From Lujinxingiaceae bacterium (lineage in GTDB: Bacteria; Myxococcota_A; Bradymonadia; Bradymonadales; Bradymonadaceae), in NCBI GenBank assembly GCA_013697635.1, contig JACCWM010000155.1:1-51715 (forward strand): DNA of 51,715 bases, in the 5' to 3' direction. Of this stretch, positions 46,400 through 51,715 are shown piece by piece. The notes under the pieces were generated by a model. It was not told the origin of the DNA. It did not search any database and saw only the letters and a list, made by a program, of their open reading frames with translations. Made by a program: the position numbers and the translations under genes. Each line of letters starts with the position of its first letter. Within the stretch, counting starts at the first letter, position 1.

Positions 46400-47878
46400 C
46401 TACAGATCGAAGCGATAGCGCTGGACGAGCTTGCCCGGCTCGACCTTGATTGGCACCGTGCGCCGGTTCGCGCCGCTCTTGAGCTCGAGCTGGTAGTCTC
46501 CCGGGCGCAAGTTGGTCTGAAACGGAGTCTCGCCGACCTTGGCGCCGTTGTAGAAGACCTCGGCCTTGATGTTGGTGGAGAGGTAGACCTCGAGACCGTC
46601 GCCGTGGCGCAAGGCGTTGGGCTGCGCCGTGGCGGTTTTGGTGGGGGTCGTGACGGTTTTGGTGGGGGTGGCCGTCTTGGTGATCGGCGGCGGTGTGACA
46701 ACGGGGGGCTCAGGAGCGGTGTCGCCGATGACGAGGTAGCCGATGATTAGAAAGGCCGCGACGATGGCGATTAGAATGCCAAAAAAACCAAGAATCATCA
46801 GCGGTTGCATCTTGCCGCCGCCGTTGGCGTCGTCCACCGCTATGGACGGCACGGGCATCGTCGTGGTGGGAGGCAGCGCGCCGCTGTCGAATTTGCGCGC
46901 GCCCGGAAGCGCCGCCGTGGGTGGCACCGCTCGGGCCGTGGCGCGCGGTGTGGGCAGGCCGCGCAGCTGGCGTACAAAGGCCGAGAGCTCGCGGGCGCTG
47001 GCCACGAGGTTATTCTGGTAGAGAAAGTTCTCCAGGTCGCGAAGCATGGCGTCGGCCGAGGCGTAGCGCTCGTCGCGGTCTTTGGCCAGCGCGTGCTGGA
47101 TCGCGTGTAAGACGGGCTCGGGCAGATCGGCGCGGTGGATGCGCGGGTCCTGGGCGTGGGATTGCAGAATTTGGGAGACAGCGAGCAAATCGTCGCCAAA
47201 GGGTTTGACGCCGGTGAGCAGCTCGTAGAGCAGCACGCCCATGGCGAAGACGTCGACACGGCGGTCGAGCGGCTGCACGTTTTGAATCTGTTCGGGCGCC
47301 ATGTAGGCGAACTTGCCTTTGACCGCGCCAGCCTCGGTCTTGGACTGATTGACGGCCGCCTTGGCCACGCCAAAGTCGACGAGCTTGACGATGCCGTCAT
47401 TGGAGACGAGCACGTTTTGCGGCGAGATGTCGCGGTGCACGAGGCCAATGGCCGTTCCGTCGCGATCGGTGTATTCATGGGCGAAATCCAGCGCCGCGAG
47501 CACGTCACAGACGATGCGCACAGCGAGCTCGACGGGAAGCTGTTCGCCGCGTTCGTGCATCAACTGCAGCAACTTGGAGAGATCGAGGCCGTCGATGAAC
47601 TCCATGGCAATGAAGTAGTTGCCATCAAGCTCGCCCAGCTCATAGATCTGGCCGATGTGCGGATGGCTGAGCTGGGCGACGAGGCGCGCCTCATCGAGAA
47701 ACATGTTGGTGAAGTGCTGGTCGCGGGCCAGATGCGGCAAGATGCGCTTGATCACCAGCTCTTTGTTGAAGCCGCCCGGCCCCTTCTGCTCGGCTAACCA
47801 TATCTCGGCCATTCCGCCCGTGGCGATATGGCGAACGAGCGTATATTTTCCGAGCGTTTCAACGTTCATAGGGGCCAT
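46400..47878 (-). CDS. Ser/Thr protein kinase with C-terminal PEGA domain
   Basis: A 492-residue membrane kinase. The kinase domain is residues 11-280: Gly-rich loop ATGGMAEIWLA, K44, H148-R-D-I-S-P-Q-N155, D168-F-G, and GKFAYMAPEQ. HRDISPQN is the form common in myxobacteria. A TM helix (about 355-378) is followed by a Thr/Pro linker and a PEGA domain (AEVFYNGAKVGETPF, YQLELKSG). This is the usual order: kinase inside, sensor outside. Two ATGs (47878 and 47869) are possible starts. Its divergent neighbour is the lipoprotein gene at 48103. Confidence 0.9.
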   Translation of the reverse strand: MAPMNVETLGKYTLVRHIATGGMAEIWLAEQKGPGGFNKELVIKRILPHLARDQHFTNMFLDEARLVAQLSHPHIGQIYELGELDGNYFIAMEFIDGLDLSKLLQLMHERGEQLPVELAVRIVCDVLAALDFAHEYTDRDGTAIGLVHRDISPQNVLVSNDGIVKLVDFGVAKAAVNQSKTEAGAVKGKFAYMAPEQIQNVQPLDRRVDVFAMGVLLYELLTGVKPFGDDLLAVSQILQSHAQDPRIHRADLPEPVLHAIQHALAKDRDERYASADAMLRDLENFLYQNNLVASARELSAFVRQLRGLPTPRATARAVPPTAALPGARKFDSGALPPTTTMPVPSIAVDDANGGGKMQPLMILGFFGILIAIVAAFLIIGYLVIGDTAPEPPVVTPPPITKTATPTKTVTTPTKTATAQPNALRHGDGLEVYLSTNIKAEVFYNGAKVGETPFQTNLRPGDYQLELKSGANRRTVPIKVEPGKLVQRYRFDL

Positions 47879-48102
47879 TTACCGCATAGCAGGTGATCCT
47901 TCAAACCGTTGCCAAACTAAATCAGTGCGCCATCGGACGCAAGTTTGCCGGCCACTTTGCGCGTTGGCGGACCGCGACCAAAAAACTTGGACCCTTTGGC
48001 TTCTCTCGTACACTGGAGGATAGCAGCCGTGCATGTCCTACATCAGGGCACGCCAACTGTGTAGACCGTCCAAGGATCTGGACTGTGTCAAGGAGACCCA
48101 TG

Positions 48103-48996
48103 ATGGCCACACCCCACGACTCGAAATTCTGGTTGAAGACCACGGCGACCTGCCTTGTATGTGCAAGCCTCAGCGTGGCATGCGCCACGGCAGGCTCGGG
48201 CTCGGGCTTCCATATGTACGGATCGCCTCTGATCGAGGGCGAGATGCGCGCACAGCGCCCGGCGATGAGCGGCTACGATCCCTTTGAGCTTGGCGACCAC
48301 ACAAGTGGCGAGGACGTCTACGTGCTCGAGGATTCGCAGCGGCCGACGACCACCCGGCCCGCCCGCGCTGCGGCCAAGTCGGCGCCGGCGCTCAGTGCCA
48401 ATCGGGCAACCGGTGCTTCACAGAGCACGGCCCAGCAGAGCGCACGGCCCAAGCCCAAGGGCGCAGATCCGGCGCCGGTCACGACCAACGCCCAGAGCGC
48501 GCTCGCTGCCGAGTATGTCTGGTCGATGTACGCCTTCAACGGCGCCTCGCTGGCCGAGTCGGCCCGCACGAGCGTGCCGGCCGTCTACAGAAGCTGTCGC
48601 GAGAGTGGAAAGGTCTACCATCACAGCCGGCCGACGATCGGAGACTTGGCCTTTTTTCACAACACCTTTGATGCCAACGACGATGGCCGCAACAACGACT
48701 GGTACACCCATGTGGCGATCGTCGAGAGCGTGCGCCCATCGGGCAGCGCCGAGCTGCTCGGCTACCGCAACGGGCGCGTCGAGCGCTTTCACCTCAACCT
48801 CGAGCAGGTCGACGCGGCCACGCTCAGCGGCAACGAGCCGGCCAATACAGCCCTTCGCGAGCGCGGCAGCGACGATGCGCCCTTTACGCAGTATCTCTCC
48901 GGCCAGCTCTTCGCGGGCTTTTGCACCACACTGGGCGAGCAGACCGAGCTGATTATCGTGGACAACTGGCAGCCCGGCATGGTGCTCGAGCGCTGA
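48103..48996 (+). CDS. Lipoprotein with NlpC/P60- or CHAP-like C-terminal domain
   Basis: A 297-residue lipoprotein (signal ATCLVCASLSVAC). After a low-complexity Ala/Pro/Arg linker (residues 75-130), the C-terminal domain has the late motifs of NlpC/P60 or CHAP hydrolases: ARTSVPAVYRSC, IGDLAFFHNTF, and WYTHVAIVESV with the expected His. The catalytic Cys, normally in a DCSG-type motif before these, is not found; the matching stretch reads SALAAEYVWSMYAF. It may be an inactive binding domain, or the match may be misleading. Two starts (48100 and 48103) share AAGGAG; spacing favours 48103. Confidence 0.65.
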   Translation: MATPHDSKFWLKTTATCLVCASLSVACATAGSGSGFHMYGSPLIEGEMRAQRPAMSGYDPFELGDHTSGEDVYVLEDSQRPTTTRPARAAAKSAPALSANRATGASQSTAQQSARPKPKGADPAPVTTNAQSALAAEYVWSMYAFNGASLAESARTSVPAVYRSCRESGKVYHHSRPTIGDLAFFHNTFDANDDGRNNDWYTHVAIVESVRPSGSAELLGYRNGRVERFHLNLEQVDAATLSGNEPANTALRERGSDDAPFTQYLSGQLFAGFCTTLGEQTELIIVDNWQPGMVLER

Positions 48997-49004
48997 CCCC
49001 CTCC

Positions 49005-49044
49005 GGCGCGAAAGCGCCACCTCCCCACGCGTGGGAGGGGTTTT
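49005..49044. terminator. Double-hairpin bidirectional terminator
   Basis: Between two convergent genes are a GAAA-tetraloop hairpin (GGCGC at 49005-49009, GCGCC at 49014-49018) and then a GC-rich stem CTCCCCACGCGTGGGAG (49021-49037) followed by GGG and TTTT at 49041-49044. On the other strand the mirrored hairpins also precede T-poor sequence, so it is stronger for the plus-strand lipoprotein gene. The arrangement resembles a class of intergenic palindromes seen widely in GC-rich genomes. Confidence 0.65.
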
Positions 49045-49047
49045 GCG

Positions 49048-49620
49048 CTAACCCCTGCGGCCCATGCCCGAGACCCGATCGGGCGGCTCGGCCAGCGGGA
49101 TGGCGAACTCAAGGCCGGGTCGATGCATCGTGCCGCTGATCAGAGCCAAGTTGTCGATTGTTAGCTCCCAGTAGAATCGGCGATCGCAAAGAAAGCGAAT
49201 CATCTCGGGGAAATCGACGTCATGTTGGTCGGCTTGCGCCAGCGTGATGTGCGGGATCCAACGGTCCTCGAGATAGTGCTCGCCGATGTTGAGACCCTCA
49301 TCGAGCAACGTGTCTGCGAGCTGCTCGTGAAACTCACTGAGCTGTGGCGAGCGCACGATCGGGATGTGCAGCACTGGCCGCGTGCCGGGAAAAAAGCCCA
49401 GCCCGGCGGTGCACACGTGAAAGGGCTTCCAGCGCGCGGCAAAGAGGCGCAGGCGCTCCTCGAGGCCGGCGTCGGGCGCCAGCGAGAAGACCTGGTAGGA
49501 GATGTGGGCAATCGGGCTTTGAAAGGGGCTGTGAACGCAGAAGTGACGCTCCAGCTCGCGCCAGATCTCACGAACTTTCGCGTCGTGAGCGCTGTCTAGC
49601 AGTGAAGATACGGCAAACAT
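49048..49620 (-). CDS. 2H phosphoesterase (2'-5' RNA ligase-like)
   Basis: A 190-residue protein with both HxT/S motifs of the 2H phosphoesterase superfamily: H39-I-S41 in PIAHISY and H124-I-T126 in WIPHITLAQA, each at the end of a beta strand. The family includes RNA ligases, cyclic phosphodiesterases and enzymes that act on nucleotide 2',3'-cyclic phosphates. The substrate cannot be told. It is the third gene of a minus-strand run MBL-SDR-2H, 50 nt after the SDR stop. Confidence 0.8.
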   Translation of the reverse strand: MFAVSSLLDSAHDAKVREIWRELERHFCVHSPFQSPIAHISYQVFSLAPDAGLEERLRLFAARWKPFHVCTAGLGFFPGTRPVLHIPIVRSPQLSEFHEQLADTLLDEGLNIGEHYLEDRWIPHITLAQADQHDVDFPEMIRFLCDRRFYWELTIDNLALISGTMHRPGLEFAIPLAEPPDRVSGMGRRG

Positions 49621-49670
49621 GATGGCAAGTCCTCAAACGCATGGACGCTGCCGGATTGCATTGGACACTG

Positions 49671-50504
49671 TCAGTTCGGGTCCCGGTTGAGCTTCTCGAG
49701 CTTGATCTGTGCGGCGCGTCCTTTGCGCTGCAACACCGGTGCGAGCACACGGGAGAACTCGGGCAAGCAGTTGGCTACCATCGCCAACGTGCCCCGGCCG
49801 ATGGGTAAGACCACCTCCATGGGCCGCTCCACTAATATGCGCTCGACAATGACCCGCTCGACATCGCCCAGGCTCAAGGGCGCCGAACCCGAAAAGGTCA
49901 GCGCGGCTTCCTCGTAGCTTGCCTGCAAATCCAACATGGGCGTCTCGACGGCATCGGGTAACAACAGGCTGACGTAGACGTTGTGCTTTCGCAATTCCTG
50001 GGCCGCGGCCAGCGTGAATCCACGCACAGCAAACTTCGAAGCGCTGTACATGCTCAACCCGGGTACGGGCGCCAGAGACGCCAACGAACCCAGGTTAATA
50101 ATATGACCGGAGCGCTGTTTGACCATCTGAGTGGCCGCCGCCTGCGTGCCCAAAATCGTGCCCTTGACGTTGATGTCGATGTGCAAATCGACCTCCTCAG
50201 GCGCCACTTCGTGCAGGTAGCCCGGCTTGAGATAGCCCGCGATGTGCATGAGCACATCGAGCTTGCCCCACAATCTAACAGCCTCGTCGATGGCATATTT
50301 CCAGTCCTGGGCCTGGCGCACATCGAGCTTTCGCACGACCACCTGGCTGGGATCCCAGTCCTCTTGCTCGCCCAGCGCCTCGAGCGCTTCGATGTTGATG
50401 TCGGTGCACACCAGACGGTGGCCCTTGTTGGCCAAAACAATGGCCATATGTCGCCCAATGCCGCTTGCGCAGCCCGTGAGCAACATCGTCTGCAAACCAC
50501 TCAT
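49671..50504 (-). CDS. Short-chain dehydrogenase/reductase
   Basis: A 277-residue classical SDR. The NAD(P) loop TGCASGIG is at 10-17, N112 in DINVKG, S140 and the catalytic Y153-S-A-S-K157, so it should be active. D35 after strand 2 (LVCTDINIEA) favours NAD over NADP. The C-terminal 60 residues are hydrophobic and basic and could contact a membrane or lipid-like substrate. GGGAG lies before the ATG. It follows the MBL-fold gene by 21 nt, so the two are probably one operon acting in the same pathway. Confidence 0.9.
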   Translation of the reverse strand: MSGLQTMLLTGCASGIGRHMAIVLANKGHRLVCTDINIEALEALGEQEDWDPSQVVVRKLDVRQAQDWKYAIDEAVRLWGKLDVLMHIAGYLKPGYLHEVAPEEVDLHIDINVKGTILGTQAAATQMVKQRSGHIINLGSLASLAPVPGLSMYSASKFAVRGFTLAAAQELRKHNVYVSLLLPDAVETPMLDLQASYEEAALTFSGSAPLSLGDVERVIVERILVERPMEVVLPIGRGTLAMVANCLPEFSRVLAPVLQRKGRAAQIKLEKLNRDPN

Positions 50505-50525
50505 CGCTCAAACTCCCTTCTTGCG

Positions 50526-51605
50526 TCAGCGGCTGACCAGGCCAAACTCGAGGTCACCGAACTGAAAGCTCGGTTTGATGCCTGGAAATGCCCAGTAGGC
50601 CCCAAACTCCGAAGAGCAGACGACGTTGGGAAAGCGCTCGTCGCGCACGCTCGGCCCGGCGATCTCTTTTTCGAGCACCATCGAGATGTACTGATCGACG
50701 GCGCGCTCGAGCGTATTGCCGTTCATCACGACCTCCATGCCCGTCGAATAGGCGTACTCGCGAACGGCCGCCATATCCGAGTGCAGCGGCGCGTACGCAT
50801 CCGGCCCCACGCCGTTCTCGCTCGTGACCATCAGCCCCTCGGGCGTATGCACCACGATCGAGTGGTTACCCTCCGTGTGCCCGGGCGTTCGCACCAGCCA
50901 CACGCACTCACCTAGCTGCACGTCCGAGTCGAGCAGCACGACGCGCGTCTCATCGATGTCCTTGATCCCATTGGGGCAGTACCACTGGCGCTGCGGAGGC
51001 AACAGGCCCAGCGTCGACTCCCACTCCTGGCGCATCACCAACAATTTGGCATTGGGAAAGAGCCCGGGCCGGTCCTTGGTCCCCATCCAGCGGCGCACAT
51101 CCTGGGTGTGCAAATGATCGTAGGTGATGTAGTCGACCGCCTCCGGCGCCACACCGACCCGCGCAAGAATCTGCTCGACGCTCGCGGCCTTGGGCGCGAT
51201 CAGACGCTGACCCAGAGCCTTGGCCGGCCCAAACGAATCCGAGAGCCGCTTGAAAAACGGCGTCTCCGCGTTGGCATCGGCATCCGACGGCGAGACCAGC
51301 AGCGTCTTGACCCCCGACTCCGTATCAAACTGCACAATGAAGAGCCGATTGACGATGTGCATAAAAGGCGTATGCAGCCCGCGCACATTCAAGAAGCCAT
51401 AGCGCGTCGGATACGGCACCCGCACCAGCTCATGCGATCCGTAGTAGCGAGCCACCGGCCCCCCGAGCATCTCCTCTCGAAACCTCGCTGCCCGCTTTCG
51501 CACCTCCCGCAACCGGTCCTGCGGCCGCGCCAGGGCGTGAACGCCGTCAAAATGGTCGATCGGACGAATCACACCGTCGCCCACCACGCGTCGCTTCTTT
51601 GCCAT
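50526..51605 (-). CDS. Metallo-beta-lactamase-fold hydrolase
   Basis: A 359-residue MBL-fold protein. The metal site motif HxHxxD is H164-L-H166-T-Q-D169 in ITYDHLHTQD, then H243 in RTPGHTEGNH; further ligands are likely near the end. The first 50 residues are a basic helical extension that is unusual for small MBL enzymes. The long fold and the TPGHT context fit lactonases or glyoxalase-type hydrolases, not antibiotic resistance. ATG 51605 is chosen since GAGGAG lies 5 nt upstream. A GTG one codon earlier is possible. It heads the MBL-SDR-2H run. Confidence 0.85.
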   Translation of the reverse strand: MAKKRRVVGDGVIRPIDHFDGVHALARPQDRLREVRKRAARFREEMLGGPVARYYGSHELVRVPYPTRYGFLNVRGLHTPFMHIVNRLFIVQFDTESGVKTLLVSPSDADANAETPFFKRLSDSFGPAKALGQRLIAPKAASVEQILARVGVAPEAVDYITYDHLHTQDVRRWMGTKDRPGLFPNAKLLVMRQEWESTLGLLPPQRQWYCPNGIKDIDETRVVLLDSDVQLGECVWLVRTPGHTEGNHSIVVHTPEGLMVTSENGVGPDAYAPLHSDMAAVREYAYSTGMEVVMNGNTLERAVDQYISMVLEKEIAGPSVRDERFPNVVCSSEFGAYWAFPGIKPSFQFGDLEFGLVSR

Positions 51606-51715
51606 CACAACTCCTCTTCACGCACCACACCGCCACCATTTCTACGCAGCGCCACACTATGACACACTGTTTTGACGACGAAAAGGCGCAGGGCCTTGGG
51701 GCCCCGACCTGGCAA

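Overview
The window is about 51.7 kb of GC-rich chromosomal DNA with dense, mostly short-spaced genes on both strands. It looks like a myxobacterium-like deltaproteobacterium (Myxococcota or Bradymonadales-type). The signs are Ser/Thr kinases with HRDISPQN-type catalytic loops, PEGA domains, MopE-type Cys/Asp repeats, a MYXO-CTERM-like tail on a secreted protease, many lipoproteins, and a LexA operator close to the one published for Myxococcus xanthus. The taxonomic call is inference. No rRNA, tRNA, CRISPR array, transposase or phage gene was recognised.

Layout: 1-5.4 kb holds a PilZ protein, a beta-barrel-like lipoprotein, a cNMP-fold protein, a large lipoprotein, and a coupled pair (secreted protein plus matrixin-like protease). 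5.4-9.7 kb holds rsmA, a universal stress protein, a PAP2 phosphatase, a degenerate TatD-like protein and a TPR lipoprotein. 9.7-19 kb holds a PEGA protein with a repeat-domain Ser/Thr kinase, then a 1801-residue TamB-like protein. 19-25 kb holds a Cys/Met PLP enzyme, rpsA with a clear terminator, and two ArsA/Get3-like ATPases. 24.9-26.6 kb is an accessory patch: a dispersed repeat, an orphan gene with its own candidate promoter, and a decayed tandem array of ~42-nt units. 26.6-30 kb holds an APC permease and two tandem paralogous Cys-rich lipoproteins. 30-34.8 kb is a minus-strand housekeeping run, mutL-miaA-hisC-cmk. 34.9-38.8 kb holds a MopE-repeat/FGE-like lipoprotein, a CPBP protease and lexA. 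39.3-45.4 kb is the complex I operon nuoABCDGHI, without nuoEF or nuoJ-N. 45.4-51.6 kb holds a membrane-anchored unknown, a PEGA-kinase, a lipoprotein with an NlpC/P60-like fold, and an MBL-SDR-2H phosphoesterase operon.

The clearest undescribed structure is the 26.17-26.57 kb array. Ten units sit at 42 or 43 nt spacing and, read on the minus strand, carry a recurring G-N-x-L signature in changing frames. It looks like a decayed 14-residue protein repeat or a minisatellite. Other notable items are the kinase with an unusual 13-residue helical repeat, a TatD-like protein that has lost most of its metal ligands, and the split nuo operon with a compact NuoG.
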